From: Timema cristinae | Taxonomy: Eukaryota > Arthropoda > Insecta > Phasmatodea > Timematidae | Assembly: GCA_039000515.1 (NCBI GenBank) | Contig: JBCFYV010002255.1 | Location: 17,632,890-17,696,889 of the forward strand | DNA: 64,000 nucleotides | Reading direction: 5' to 3' | Shown here: positions 1 to 11,119 of the stretch, in pieces | Position numbering within the stretch: position 1 is the stretch's first letter | Layout of the letters: each line of letters begins with the position of its first letter | Translations under genes and position numbers: made by a program | Notes under the pieces: model-generated | Told to the model about the DNA's origin: nothing | Databases searched by the model: none | What the model saw: only the letters and a program-made list of their open reading frames with translations

Positions 1-357
1 TCACTATTTACTCCACCCAATGACCTACTATTTTAAGATTTCAGTTAAATGTCTCAAAATAACAATTATTCCAGTATTTTTAATAGATTTTGCGAAAATC
101 CATGTGTTTTTCTGGTTTTCCAGGCGCATGACAAACCTGTCGGTTCTTTTGACGAATACATTTAGAACCGTATGAGAGGCCGAAGAAAGTAACTTGCAGA
201 CTTACGTACAATGAACAATGTTGCCTACCTGATAGGATCAAGGTGAACAAACTGTGTGGGTTGCATCTAAAGAGAATGGGCCTTGAAGCGCCATCTCCAG
301 CTCCAACTCTTGGAATCTGAGCGGTTCCTACCTTCGCTATAGAAGCTTGGCAATTAC
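1..357. other. unannotated AT-rich sequence
   Basis: No gene is recognisable. A pyrimidine run ending in TTTTCCAG near 122 looks like a splice acceptor, but the frames after it close within about 17 codons. A stretch near 200-270 (GTTGCCTACCTGAT then GGTTGCATCTAA) is loosely echoed near 7670-7720, which suggests an old shared repeat. Confidence 0.4.
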
Positions 358-359
358 TA

Positions 360-569
360 CAGTAGCCCCATGGCTTCTTTGGAGCTGACGGCTTTTAAAA
401 GTTACCAGACCAAATTATGTATCCCTACGCCGAAACATATGATCTGCAAAAACATGTGTTTAGCAGATGTCATCTCTAACAGTCAAAATTTAGATATATA
501 CCTAAATGTTGACTGTCAGAAGTCAGCTGTGAACTGACAGTCAGCACCAAAGAAGCCATGGGGCTACTG
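360..569. mobile_element. TA-flanked MITE, Tc1/mariner-like, copy 1
   Basis: The 210-bp element has perfect terminal inverted repeats: CAGTAGCCCCATGGCTTCTT at the left, mirrored at the right end (…AAGAAGCCATGGGGCTACTG). The dinucleotide TA flanks each side (358-359 and 570-571). A CAGT start and a TA duplication are the hallmarks of Tc1/mariner-type elements. There is no transposase frame inside, so it is a non-autonomous MITE. A second copy lies at 20947-21182 with the same ends and a related interior. The element edges are seen directly; the superfamily is inferred. Confidence 0.82.
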
Positions 570-828
570 TAGTTCTCCCTTTTAAGCTTCTTGTCGACCT
601 CTTCCTAACACTTTCCATTTTATACTTTTCAATTCACACAACGTTTACACTTTTCACGAGATAGCTACCACTGCAAAACATTTATTAAGATAAAAAAAGT
701 CTTTTCTTCCTTCAAGTGGTTTCATTAAACGATTTTTTTTAAACCTATAGACCTCTAGAAATGTTTCTACGCGCATTCTTACAAAAACAAACAAAAACCA
801 TCCTAGTTTTGGATGATTTCAAAGAGAA
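570..828. other. unannotated AT-rich spacer
   Basis: Low-complexity AT-rich sequence with short A and T runs. Nothing recognisable. Confidence 0.4.
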
Positions 829-1072
829 ACCCGCTTCGGTGGATGCGTGGTCTAACGTGTTTATCGTGTTAGACGAGACTGCCGAATACGCTTAGATCAT
901 GGTTCAATCCCAGTTGGGTGCAGTGAGGGTGGTTTTCCCTAAATGGGTTTCCACTCTCCCTCCACGCTAATGCGGGTTCATTTCCTCTCAACTAAACAGT
1001 CCTAGTTTTAACCCATTAGTGTAACTAGTACATATGCGTATAACGCAAATGGATAGTAAGACGTGTTGATAA
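829..1072 (+). mobile_element. SINE-B, diverged copy
   Basis: A tRNA-like head carries an A-box-like TGGTCTAACG and a B-box-like GGTTCAATCCC. The conserved body follows (CCACTCTCCCTCCACGC, then ATGCGGGTTCA), and then the tail (GCGTATAACGC, GGATAGTAAGACG). This is a Pol III-type, tRNA-derived retroposon, and the copy is old. No clean target duplication is seen. Confidence 0.8.
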
Positions 1073-1127
1073 AATTTTATTAAAGATAAACAATAAAATA
1101 ATAAAACTAATTCTAATACTTCTGAAA

Positions 1128-1392
1128 CCAACCCACATCGATGACGTAGTTAGCAAACGCGCTTGTTTCATGTTGAGCTAGACTCCCTAGGACGGGGAAT
1201 CGAGGTTAAAATATTGGTTGGGTGAACTGGAGGGGTGGGGGTCCTAAATGGTTTTCCATTCTTCCTCCACGAAAATGCGGGTTCATTTCCTTTACATTAA
1301 ACCTTCCCAATTCCTAGCCCATTAGCGTAACTAGTACTTAAGCGTATAACCTGAATGGGTTGTAAGACGCGGTGCTAAGTATTATTATTATT
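1128..1392 (+). mobile_element. SINE-B, full length
   Basis: The head starts near AACCCACATCGATGACGTAG, with GAGGTTAAAATATTGG at the B-box position (degenerate). The body shows TTCCTCCACG and ATGCGGGTTCATTTCC. The tail ends GTAAGACGCGGTGCTAA followed by ATT-type repeats. It lies just downstream of another SINE-B in the same orientation, as a separate insertion. Confidence 0.8.
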
Positions 1393-1476
1393 TATTAATG
1401 CTTGTAACGTTGAAAGAAATGTATCCGAGTCATTGAAGAGTAAATGACATTTTAGTTTGTTCATTGTAATAAATGG

Positions 1477-1780
1477 TGATGAATTGGTGGTTTATGGGTA
1501 AGGTGTCGGACTTCTGAACTGGGGTTCGGGGTTCAATCCTCGGTCCCGGCACAAATTTATCTGATTACCGAACCCTTCCTTCACCTCTGACAAGACGTGT
1601 ATTAATCACATCTTGTGAATGTGGGGAATGCCAGGCCTCCACCGTGGTTCGGATTCCACGTTAAACTGTAGGTCCTCCATTTCATCTCAAAATCACCCTA
1701 CCATTACACATTAGCGTAAGTGCGTATAACCCGAACGGGTAGTAAGACGCGGTGTTAATAATAATAATTATAATAATAAA
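1477..1780 (+). mobile_element. SINE-A with 12-bp target duplication
   Basis: This SINE-A copy is flanked by a perfect duplication, TGTAATAAATGG (1465-1476 and 1781-1792). The tRNA-like head includes GGGGTTCAATCC as B box. The middle is family-specific (CAGGCCTCCACCGTGGTTCG, then ATTACACATTAGCG). The tail is CCGAACGGGTAGTAAGACGC plus AAT-rich repeats. The intact duplication shows integration by target-primed reverse transcription using LINE proteins supplied in trans. Confidence 0.92.
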
Positions 1781-1792
1781 TGTAATAAATGG

Positions 1793-2194
1793 AAAATTCT
1801 AATGATGTGGGGGAGTCCTATATTTCCCTGCCGCTCGTCAATGGTAGTTAACCCTGCGGAGAAAAAGAAAAGATGGGAGAAAAGGACTTCAAAAGTTGTT
1901 TTTCTGAACCAACTTGGAAATATTAGCTCCAAACTAAACGCTTGTACGCCTTAGAAAGAAGAAGGCGTAATGTACTTGAATGGATCCAATCCATCACATT
2001 TGTTATAATCACCCCCCAAGACCCACCACACCAGCTGATAAACAAAGGAAGAGGTGTTGAGGAATAATGGTAAACTGGGGTGAGTGAGTACTTCCTCTCT
2101 TTAAAGTTGAGATCTTACCTGCCTTTCCCTCAGATACCAACTTTATAAAGGCACAATACTCCCCCATTTCCAGTCTCTAGAAAGGTAAACAATA
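1793..2194. other. unannotated sequence
   Basis: Slightly more GC than its surroundings. A donor-like GGGGTGAGTGAGT occurs at about 2079, but the sequence upstream has stops in all frames. No feature is supported. Confidence 0.35.
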
Positions 2195-2326
2195 TATTGG
2201 TGCAAGCATCCAGAGGTCACTGATTCGATCCTGGGTGCTTCCAGATTTCCCGTTAAGCAGTCGGTCTGAAACGGGGGTCAACTCGGACTCGTGAGGACAA
2301 ATGAGGAGCTACTTTGAATGAAAGAA
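2195..2326 (+). mobile_element. SINE-G-like fragment (tRNA-type head)
   Basis: GCATCCAGAGGTCACTGATT is followed by CGATCCTGGGTGC, which resembles a T arm and B box. Then come CCCGTTAAGCAGTCGGTCTG and GGACTCGTGAGGACAAATG. The layout resembles the head and body of a tRNA-derived SINE. It runs straight into the minisatellite. It is the only copy in the window, so the family call is tentative. Confidence 0.45.
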
Positions 2327-2790
2327 CCGCGTTCACTGACCAGGAGGATTATCACTATAGCTTATTTGGGCCACGTTCACTGACCAGGAGGATTATCACT
2401 ATAGCTTATTTGGCCACGTCACTGACCAGGAGGATTATCACTATAGCTTATTTGGGCCACGTTCACTGACCAGGAGGATTATCACTATAGCTTATTTGGG
2501 CCACGTTCACTGACCAGGAGGATTATCACTATAGCTTTTGGGTCACGTTCACTGACCAGGAGGATTATCACTATAGATTATTTGGGCCACGTTCACTGAC
2601 CAGGAGGATTATCACTATAGCTTATTTGGGCCACGTTCACTTACCAGGAGGATTATCACTATAGCTTATTTGGGCCACGTTCACTGACCAGGAGGATTAT
2701 CACTATAGTTTTTTGGGCCACGTTCACTTACCAGGAGGATTATCACTATAGCTTATTTGGGCCACGTTCACTTACCAGGAGGATTATAGA
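2326..2790. repeat. minisatellite, about 44-bp unit, 11 copies
   Basis: The word CAGGAGGATTATCACTATAG recurs every 42-44 bp (for example at 2341, 2385, 2427 and 2471). It alternates with a linker such as CTTATTTGGGCCACGTTCAC. Copies are nearly identical, with a few single-base changes (TGACC or TTACC, AGCTTA or AGATTA), so amplification or homogenisation is recent. The array abuts the 3' side of the SINE-G-like fragment, whose last bases already match the unit. Confidence 0.95.
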
Positions 2791-2852
2791 TATACCGGGT
2801 AGATATGAATTCTACCCCACCAATTTTTTCGCCTTATATTAGTTCAGGTTTG

Positions 2853-2915
2853 TTTATGTTAGGCTAGGTTAGGTTAGGTTAGGCTAAGTTAGACTAGGCT
2901 AGGTTAGGTAGGGTC
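2853..2915 (+). repeat. degenerate interstitial (TTAGG)n
   Basis: Repeated AGGTT/AGGCT pentamers make a TTAGG-type tract (GGTTAGGTTAGGTTAGGC) with point changes. TTAGG is the ancestral insect telomere repeat. A short degenerate internal block is more likely interstitial than telomeric. Confidence 0.75.
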
Positions 2916-3203
2916 ATCTTAACATTTTGTCCTACTATTCGTCACTTGCAAAAACATTTACAACCATCATAAATGGAGTTACAAAACAGCCGGAGCCGAC
3001 TTGTTTACAATCCTCAAGTAGGAACTCGTGGCACTACTGTAATGTTGAAGAGATTAACGCTAACATTTTAAACGCGGCTCATAACAGTCAAACATGGCTA
3101 AAATGTAATACGCCCATTCTAATACATTTTAATTATAAGTTTATTAAGACAAAATTTTAGTGGTATCTCTGAGTTATGGTATGACATTCTCATTCGTATA
3201 TTA

Positions 3204-3485
3204 TTATTATTATTATTAGCACCGCGTCTTACTACCCCGTTCGGGTTATACGCACTTACGCTAATGTGTAATGGTAGGGTGATTGTGAGATGAAATGGAG
3301 GACCTACAGTTTAACGTGGAATCCGAACCACGGTGGAGGCCTGGCATTCACACACATTCACAAGATGTCTTGTCAGAGGTGAAGGAAGGGTTTGGTAATC
3401 AGATAAATTTGTGCCGGGACCAAGGATTGAACTCCGGACCCCAGCACAGAAATCCGACACCTTACTCCTAGACCACCAGGTCATA
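3204..3485 (-). mobile_element. SINE-A with 13-bp target duplication
   Basis: Reverse-orientation SINE-A: (ATT)n, then AGCACCGCGTCTTACTACCC at the left (the tail), and the tRNA-like head at the right (GGGACCAAGGATTGAAC…). Flanking duplications CATTCGTATATTA (3191-3203) and CATCCGTATATTA (3486-3498) match at 12 of 13 positions, so the insertion is fairly old but traceable. Confidence 0.9.
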
Positions 3486-3873
3486 CATCCGTATATTAAT
3501 TAAGTAAATAATCAACACCTTACTTAAACTTCGTGGGTGGCAATAAGAAAATTACAGATAGGCCTACGATAGAGTTCAGAAACATATCGTCAAACAACTA
3601 ATATTTGTTCAACCGCAAACCACCATTGTGTTTCCACTATCGTAAACATGATGGAAGTCAAAGTTTGACACTATGAGGAGTAGTTGTAAAAGCAACATGC
3701 AAAATATCGTCAAATCCTAAGTAAGGGAATTGAAACTTGTTTCGTTAGTATAAACACACCTTGAGGTTTCTACAGAATTTCTGAAGGTATCACAACAAAC
3801 ACGAAAGCTGTACGTTTAAGGAGTTTGGGTGTTAATTTGAGGCGATTTCCACGAAATAGTTTAAGGAAGGTCA

Positions 3874-4010
3874 AACTCGGTGGACTTGGGGGTTAAGTTC
3901 TCACCTCAGGACTCGATATTCCTGGGTTCAAACCCGGACAAGGTCGACGTATTTTTTTATGAGCGATAACAATCCGTAGCACAACTTCCTTCGGAGGGGA
4001 ATTAAAAAAA
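3874..4010 (+). mobile_element. SINE-D, 5' part
   Basis: The head CTCGGTGGACTTGGGGGTTA has the B-box-like GGGTTCAAACCCGG. The body GAGCGATAACAATCCGTAGC and CTTCCTTCGGAGGGGA is shared with copies at 53139 and 55135. It is truncated after the GAGGGGA motif into an A-rich run. Confidence 0.75.
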
Positions 4011-4747
4011 ATTAATACGTTTATCAAATAACATATTTTCATGTATGCATTTTCTTAACAATGGCCTGTATCAATGGTTACGTGGACTAGGGAGTCAGTC
4101 TTGTCTAGTTTGCTTTTATGCTGACGTGAATTATTGGCTTAGAATTATATTTGGATCTACTAAGGTGATTTTATTAAGTATTTATTCATTCTATCTCCAC
4201 GTAAATGTGAAGTACACATTATTTAAGTTCTACCTTACTCATTCCTACTCCATTGGTGTACAGATTGTCGCCAAATAAGGCGCGTCGCACGGAACCACGC
4301 CGAACCACCGCGCCGTGTGGAACATTCACCAAACTATCGTGGTACTTGGGATGAGATAGGTATATAGGTTGGAATATTCTTTAAACTAATAATACCATCT
4401 CTTCGTCATTTATTCTGAGAATCGAATACACTCAATAATTTCATAAGTTGTGTAAGTACCTTAAACTCAGTTTAAATGGACGAATTCGTTTGCACATAAC
4501 ATTATTTTGTTTGAGAAGTGATGATTATTTTAGCCAAGTTTTTTGGAGTTGATACATTCAATTTGGTCAAAATGTTATAGTAAATATTTACCTTCTGTTT
4601 ATCACTTTCCTCCTTTATTTTTTTTAAATTAAATCTACTAGTAAAAACCCAATGAAAGCATGCTTTACAACTCCACTGGTAACAATATAAAACTCTACAT
4701 CAATCTAATATATATCTTACTTATCAAAATCAACAGTATGAATAACC
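4011..4747. other. unannotated sequence with a short GC-rich patch
   Basis: The open frame 4045-4278 has no recognisable features. A short CpG-rich patch near 4280-4325 (GCGCGTCGCACGGAACCACG) resembles patches near 4990-5030 and 5530-5560, possibly ends of an unidentified MITE. The rest is AT-rich. Confidence 0.3.
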
Positions 4748-4960
4748 TGCTTCGGTGGTCGCGTGGTCTAATGCGCTAATTTCATGTTGGACTTGATCGC
4801 CTAAGACTGGGATATAAAGGTTCGAATCTCGCTCGGGTGAACTGGGGATAGTTTTACCTAAGTGGGTTTCCACTCTCCTTAAAATGCGGGTTCACTTCCT
4901 TAAATACAACCTTCATATTTCCTACATTGCGTAGTTAGGAAATAAGCGTTTAAAGGACCG
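4748..4960 (+). mobile_element. SINE-B/C, 3'-truncated
   Basis: The head is GCTTCGGTGGTCGCGTGGTC with the B-box-like GGTTCGAATCTCG. The body is GTTTCCACTCTCC and ATGCGGGTTCACTTCC. The tail is lost after GCGTAGTTAGG. Confidence 0.75.
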
Positions 4961-5690
4961 GCTACATGGATCCGTACCGAACCGGCGCGGACGACTCGTC
5001 TAAAGAGCATTGCTCGGTGCGGACCGTATAACCACCTAACCACCGGAAATAAATGTTCGGGAGCTTCCGAACTTTGTTTTCATGCTAACCAATAAGCCTG
5101 TAGGGATGGGCGAAACAGTGATTTTACATAACGGTGATCACAGTGACTTGATTTTAAAAGAGCAGTGATTTATACAGGTATCACAGTCTGTCTCAGCACT
5201 TGTAAAACTAGACATTTCTTTTACAGCCGTGTCACGTGTGACGCTGTAGTCATTGTTTCCAACATTAAGTACAAGATAAACAATTATATATATATATAAA
5301 TATTTAAAAATTATATTATCATTATATATACTGTTACAACAACCTTATTCTTCTTTAATAGCTTAACTTAATTCTATAAAATAGGTGAAAACCTGTGCAA
5401 GTAAAAATAAAAACTTGTTTGTAATATAACTAGTCTATAAAAAAAATTAAAAATTTTTCTTTTTTAGTTACAATATCTTATGCTTGGTTTAATAGCGGTT
5501 TGGCCGTCTGAGGGTTCGGCACGGAAATTCTACAAGGCGGTTCCGCGGCGCGGCACGTTCCGCTGTAGTAAGCGTTATACACCATTTGATTTCCTAAGAA
5601 GCAGACAACGGAAATTTCTTTTCGGCGGCGCGTCTTGGGGCGATAAGCTTAAATATGTGGATGGGTAGTAAGATGCCAATAACGCGACAA
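4961..5690. other. mixed AT- and CpG-rich sequence; possible MITE debris
   Basis: CpG-rich pieces near 4975-5075 and 5500-5660 (for example CGGTTCCGCGGCGCGGCACG) sit in AT-rich DNA. The 62-codon frame 5480-5668 (weakly supported) covers the second piece but resembles no protein I know, and it ends in GGGTAGTAAGATGC, a SINE-tail-like string. I see no complete element. Confidence 0.3.
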
Positions 5691-7095
5691 AAAAAAGTAT
5701 TACATATTTGTATTTACTTTCTCTTATAAAAATAATATTCGACCTTAAGATTAGGATGAATCATCAAGTTTTATGTATGCACGAATCCAAAAGAGTGGAT
5801 TCTTATATTTTTTGTAAATCTTGTTAAGTTTTATTTATCATCATCATCATAACCAACTGTTTCCACCCTGTGGCCGAGTCAGTTTAGTGAAATTCCTCCA
5901 TCTTCCTCTATCTTTCCACCTTTCTTCATTCTTCTAACTAATGAATGGATTTTCGAAAATTCTAAATAATTTAAAAAATAATTAAACTATTTTGCTTAAA
6001 ATGTATATCTGGGGAATGTTTGACACGAGAAACAAAACTTTATACTTGTTATTTGTGTAAAAGTAATTTAAGGTTAATTTAGTGATTTAATAAAACTCAA
6101 AAGCGTCAGCCCACAAGCGAGCTATACCGACCAAGTTTTTAATAAATTACTCTAACGATTTGATTAAAAATTGATATCTGTTAAGTTCTTACATTAAAAA
6201 TAATTGTATGGATCATCATGTAATACAAGTTTACTTATGATTGTTTTTGAAAAAATTGTGATAATAAAAAATAAATAGCTCAAACGATTTTTTCGAAATT
6301 GGTAATTGGAGACTATGTTATATGATAATGAATAATATTGTTTGGTTTTTTAAGAGTACCTACTATCAGATTTGATCAAATATAAAATATGTTGAAAATA
6401 TAATTTAATAATGAATTCAAAATGGATACTGGAAATAGTTTTTCTAATATATAGGAATATATTTTAGTTTTTACAAATGTAAATATGTTAAAGGTAGTTT
6501 CTAAATAACTTATTATTGAAAAAAAAATTGAAGATTTAATACACAATATAAGAAAGTTTGTAAGATTGTGATATACCCTTTTTTTATGGAACCCAAATAA
6601 TGTCATTATAATAGTTTATCACCGTCTTATTTCTCACAGCTTTAGCTAACTTCTAACATTTTAAGGTTTCCTAAATTTTCTGGATTACAAGACACCCTGA
6701 AAATGGGTAGGTCTATTAACTCCACAACGCAAAATAATGAGCCTATTACAAGGCGAAAACTTTGTGCCTGCCTTGCAAACATTTCACTTCATAAACTTTT
6801 CAAAGTTTCCCCACATTCTCCTCTATCCCCCTATTTTTATTACAATTCTTTTTATTCACCACATTTTTTTATAGCTTTACCCTTGTTTTATTTATATGGC
6901 CAAAATGTTAGTATTCTTAACATTGCCCTACCCAATTTTTTTTTTAAATAAAAAAATAGTCTAACCATATAATGTTTCTTTCAGTTTTGCGGACTTTACT
7001 TCTCCGGCTCAACATTATTTTCCCTTCCAAGCTATTTACGGGTATATGTTATGTTATTTTCTTTCTTCCACTATAAATGCAACCGTGTTTGTGTG
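5691..7095. other. long AT-rich stretch, nothing recognised
   Basis: A (CAT)n microsatellite lies near 5840. Frames at 6376-6606 (minus) and 6703-6951 (plus) are low-complexity, Phe/Asn/Leu-rich translations of AT-rich DNA with no domain signature. Confidence 0.4.
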
Positions 7096-7109
7096 TTTTT
7101 TTTTTGTTT

Positions 7110-7290
7110 TTTTTACGACGCGGAGTGAAAAGTCATGAAGTCACGTCCGACGTCGACGCGATTCCTACACCGCCGTAAGCTATGCCTGGGCCTTATGTCA
7201 GCATCGCGTGGAATGGGCCCGCGTGGAAGCGCCACTGCTGCATCGCTGAACAGATCTGACGCACGGAGCGCCAGTTAGGCTACGTGACGG
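7110..7290. other. CpG-rich island with short opposing ORFs
   Basis: This patch of about 180 bp is much richer in GC and CpG than its surroundings. On the plus strand an ATG at 7135 opens 47 codons to a TAG at 7276-7278 (starting MKSRPTSTRF). On the minus strand an overlapping frame of about 55 codons has no ATG. Both may simply reflect high GC. GGCTACGTGACGGG near 7277-7290 holds an ACGTG motif. It could be an ancient promoter or exon, or the GC-rich part of an unknown repeat. Confidence 0.3.
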
Positions 7291-7375
7291 GCTTAGGTTT
7301 CTTTACCGGGGGGGGGGTAGAGGTGAAAGTAGAGAGACACCCATCTCCTGGAGGGTGGTGGTATGAAGGTGGATT

Positions 7376-7605
7376 TTCTCCGCCCACTCGGTGGCCTCAT
7401 GGTCGAGGTGTTACTCTCGTAATAGTCTGGACTGCTGTAAATTCCTTTTCGGTGTATTGACGGGTTATTATTAAATGTCTTTTTACGCACCTCCCACATC
7501 AAGCGGGTAAAATTACGATAAATTCAACCTTCTTCACACCTACCACAATAGCGTAAATTAGTACATTTTATGTATACAACCCAAACGGGTAGTAAGACAC
7601 GGGAC
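7376..7605 (+). mobile_element. SINE-C, degenerate
   Basis: The head CCACTCGGTGGCCTCATGGT runs into TTACTCTCGTAATAGTC. A weak body follows, and then a clear tail: CACAATAGCGTAAATTAG, CAACCCAAACGGGTAGTAAG. The middle is scrambled, so this is an old copy. A poly-G run of 9 lies just upstream (7310-7318). Confidence 0.65.
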
Positions 7606-8790
7606 AAAAAAAAATCCTCAGTTTTCCGTCAGAAGATGATTAAATAAATCAAACGTCTGCTTAACGAAGTTGCCTACTTGATGATTTCATAACAATTTTG
7701 TGAAGTGGTTTGCATCTAAGCTTGTCGCACTTAGGAACTCTAAGCACTATTACACTTAGATACCAATGAATGAAATAGAAACTGAGAGAAGAAAATAAGC
7801 AGTTCACTCTGTGAGGCCTATTCTTGTTTAGCTGACGGTAACACTCCCCCTCTTCATCTTACGAGTATAAACACTCCCTCCGCTATCTAATCATGGATAA
7901 CATTTATTTGTAAGTACAAACTGCCATTTTCTTGTTTCTTATTCTAGATAAACATAAAATTTCGTGAATTTTTTTAATCCAGATCCTGATGGGAATATTT
8001 CTACTGGCCGTTTTTGTGAGTAAGCCTAAACCAAATAACTTGAGTTGCAGAAGATTAAAAAAAAATTTACAAACAAACCACTTCAAGATTAAATATTTTT
8101 TAGGACAAAGTATGTCAATATATACTTATATAATAATTGATGGTTTTGGTTTTAAAGTTATCTTTAAAACTTACCAAATAAGACGTAGTTCCTAAATACA
8201 TTTACATGAGAAATATTATCTTGACCTGCTACTAAGTCAATCGGTAAGATATAGTCAAAATAAGAAATTTCATGAAATATACATTTCAATATATATATTT
8301 GTAATGATCGATACGGTTCCATTAATAAAACTAACTAGTAGAGTTCGACTAAATACAAACTAATTCTAGATAGCTACAATATGTACTACAAAATGTGATA
8401 AAACACATTTATTGGGGCATAAAAATAATAAGATTTATATATGATTAAAAAAAGATGTAACTTTACTTTTAAAATACTTGTAAATTAATAATATTGTTTA
8501 TCTTTAACATATTATAAATATTTCATCGTGTACATCTCATTTATGTATGTCTAATTACTAAATTTCAGCCCCATATATTAATTAGTTTACCTTAATAATG
8601 GTACGCAAAAAGCATCAAATGGTAATTTTGACACCTTAACTCGTGAAATGTAAAGATTTTATACACTTGTAAAAAATTGTGCGATACAATTTTTATCCAC
8701 GCTTTAAGGGGAAAATGAGGCACAGGTCCATGAAAGGGGCATGGAATAGTAAAGTGACAGATGACCTTAAATCCATAGGTTTATATTTTA
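7606..8790. other. AT-rich sequence, nothing firm
   Basis: ATGGGAATATTTCTACTGGC at 7989 followed by a GTGAGTAAG donor-like string could mimic a signal-peptide first exon. With nothing downstream to support it, I do not call a gene. The rest is AT-rich. Confidence 0.3.
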
Positions 8791-9270
8791 CTAGATAGCT
8801 GTTGCCCGCGGCTTTGCTCGCGTGGAAGTTTATTATTTACAAATACGAAAATATACATATGTATTTACAGATTAATTAAAATATTACGTTACGTTGATGA
8901 CCATAACTTGACCTCAGATCAAAAATAATGCAAGTCCGATACAAATTTTCACACCCTTTTTCATCCCTTATTAAATAAAATTTCCAAAATTCCTGAAACA
9001 TGTATTTTTTTGTTTTACGTCAATAACAGAAATACAAAATTTTGTTTATTTAACTTTCAAAATGACGGACTTTCATACATATTATCATACATATTATCAT
9101 CCCTATTTTGACCCCTTTGGGTGAAATTTTCTAAAATCCTTTCTTAGTGGGTGCCTACATAACAAAATGAATATACAGTCCGAATTTCATGCTTGTAGCC
9201 TTGAGAGTTTGCCTCGGTGATGATGAATACAGTCAGTCAGTCAGGACATGTTATTTTATAAGTATAGATA
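8791..9270 (+). mobile_element. dispersed repeat of the 'GCTGTTGCCCGCGGCTTTGC' class
   Basis: The left edge is CTAGATAGCTGTTGCCCGCG, followed by GCTTTGCTCGCGTGG. The right part has CAGTCCGAATTTCATGC, a (CAGT)n run (GTCAGTCAGTCAGG) and the edge TTATAAGTATAGAT. From general knowledge, many arthropod genomes carry non-autonomous elements with this kind of start and a TATAGAT-like end. The superfamily cannot be settled here. There is no ORF. Confidence 0.6.
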
Positions 9271-9281
9271 AAAATGTTTCC

Positions 9282-9649
9282 TTAATATGGGATGTAGTGG
9301 GACGCGAGAAAATCCAATGTTTTTTGCAGTTTTTATGGTAAAATATTGCTACAGAACAAACATATAATTTGATTTTTTTACATGGTGACTTCAAAATATC
9401 TTGAATATTTGTCAAAGATGTTTTGGAATTTAATGAAAACTTTTTCTCTTCATTTAAAAAGTTTGTTAGATAATGCCACTATGCTCTTAACGGATATTCA
9501 ACAACTGTTGATATCAACATGCGAAGAAAATTAAATTCTATGTTTGTACTGGAGCAATATTGCAATTATTGTTGGCCAAAAAAAATGTTATGCCATAAAA
9601 ACTGCAAAAATACTGGCCTTTTTTCACATCCCCTTCCATCCCAGCTTAA
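9282..9649. mobile_element. hairpin MITE, copy 1
   Basis: TTAA bounds both ends (9282-9285 and 9646-9649). The left arm reads GGGATGTAGTGGGACGCGAG and TTTTTGCAGTTTTTATGG; the right arm is its mirror (AAAACTGCAAAAATACTGGC … CCCTTCCATCCCAGC). The arms meet near an A/T-rich centre, so the whole element can fold on itself. The frame 9519-9767 is a by-product and not a gene. Confidence 0.85.
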
Positions 9650-9767
9650 GGAAGCCGCTTACCGGAAAATTGAAACACGTTTTGGATGTTCAAAGATTCT
9701 GCACAGGTTGAGAAGTGAATTGTTATTTATAAATATGGTTCAGGGAACAATCAACACACTTATTTGA

Positions 9768-10008
9768 CCCACTTCAATGGCTAAATGGTCTAACACAATA
9801 TTCTCACAGTAGACTAAGCTGTCGATGATGGAGAAATCAAGGTTCGAGTCTCAGTCAGGTAAATTGAGTTTAAAAAAAAATCATTCTCCCTCCAATCAAA
9901 TGTGGGTGCACTTCTTATAAATATAACCTTTCCCATTCCTAAAACCATTACCCTAATTGGTGCACAAAGCGTATAATTCCAACGGATAGTAAGACTAGGT
10001 GCGAATAA
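9768..10008 (+). mobile_element. SINE-C
   Basis: The head is CACTTCAATGGCTAAATGGT with CTCACAGTAGACTAAGC. The B-box GGTTCGAGTCTCAGTCAGG, the body TCATTCTCCCTCC and ATGTGGGTGCACTTC, and the tail GCGTATAATTCCAACGGATA complete it. The family is recognisable but diverged. Confidence 0.82.
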
Positions 10009-10600
10009 AAAGAATTTAAAAAAATATTTGTATTACTTTGTCACTAAATTAAGTTATTCTCAAACTATCTACAACAGAAGCCACGTGTAAATTAGGTACA
10101 CTCCAGGCATATGTGTTATTGTAACCGGTTTCTTATTTGTTGAAGGGAAACGTAAATAATTTGTGCTATTTTTATCGCCACGGTGTAGTAGAAGGAAGAT
10201 TGTCGTCACTATGAGCTGGAATTTCGAGCGTAGGACAATAAGAAAATGAAGAAAGAAGAGAAATAATAATTTAATAAAGATGTACTTGGAGGGTCTACAC
10301 AGCTTGAAGAAAAAGCTAATTAAGTAATTTTAAATAAAAAAATAGGTTTTCCATGAATATATGGTTTGGAGTTGAGATAATATTAACTTTATATTTTACC
10401 AAGCCATGGTTTATTTTTTCAACCTTACAGAATAAAGAATACATCCAATTTAAAGGTAGAGAATTAAAACAAATTGGGCTGAATAATTGTCAAATACTAA
10501 ATCTTAATATTAAGAAACATAAAAAAGTCTAGATTTTTTTTTTTTATATCCCAAATGGGAATTAATTATTTAAAAAATTTCGCCTCAAATAATAATATAT
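10009..10600. other. AT-rich spacer
   Basis: No recognisable feature. A T9 run occurs near 10535. Confidence 0.4.
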
Positions 10601-10852
10601 AATAATATTTAGCACCTCGTCTTACTACCCGTTCGGGTTATTCGCTTTAAGTAATAATTACGCTAATGAATTAGGAATCGGGAGGTTGAATTAGATGAAG
10701 TGAACCTACATATGCGTGGAGGGAGAGTGGAAAACCATTTAGGAAAAACCACCTCCAGTTCACCCGACCTGAGATTCGAACCTCGATCTCCCCGTCCTCA
10801 GCAGTCGGGCTAACACGACAAGGCGTTAGCCAACTACGCCACCGAGGTGGGT
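10601..10852 (-). mobile_element. SINE-B, full length, reverse
   Basis: The tail is at the left (AGCACCTCGTCTTACTACCC, GTTCGGGTTATTCGC). The body is GCGTGGAGGGAGAGTGGAAA. The tRNA-like head is at the right (GATTCGAACCTCGATCTCCC … CCACCGAGGTGGG). A possible target duplication is CTCAAATA near 10583 against CCCAAATA at 10857. The frame 10671-10856 lies wholly inside it and is not a gene. Confidence 0.88.
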
Positions 10853-11119
10853 TCACCCCAAATACCTTTTGTATTTTTAAATATAGAAAGAACCATTCTA
10901 GGTTTATAAAATAAACGATTTGAACTTTCTTTAAATTGTAATATTATTAATAATAAAAAGTATTTGTTTCACTTTCCTTTACTATAGTGCTGGCCAATAA
11001 ATAGTCACAAGATTATAATATTCTAGCACTGAAAAGTGGACAAAAATCTCACATAAATAACCTAACTACATTAGAAAATAAATCAATCATAGCAAAGCAA
11101 TGAAATACAGTCACCACAT

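Noticed and set aside
2326..2790. CRISPR-like repeat-spacer array
   Set aside because: The 44-bp units are contiguous, with no variable spacers, and the genome is eukaryotic.
2853..2915. True telomere
   Set aside because: The TTAGG-type tract is short, degenerate and internal, with ordinary repeats on both sides.
2927..3160. 77-codon plus frame after the TTAGG-like tract
   Set aside because: Starts with TTG, no motif, ordinary composition; nothing supports a gene.
7989..8195. MGIFLLAVF… as a secreted-protein first exon
   Set aside because: A short hydrophobic start plus a GTGAGT string is common by chance in AT-rich DNA, and no following exon was found.
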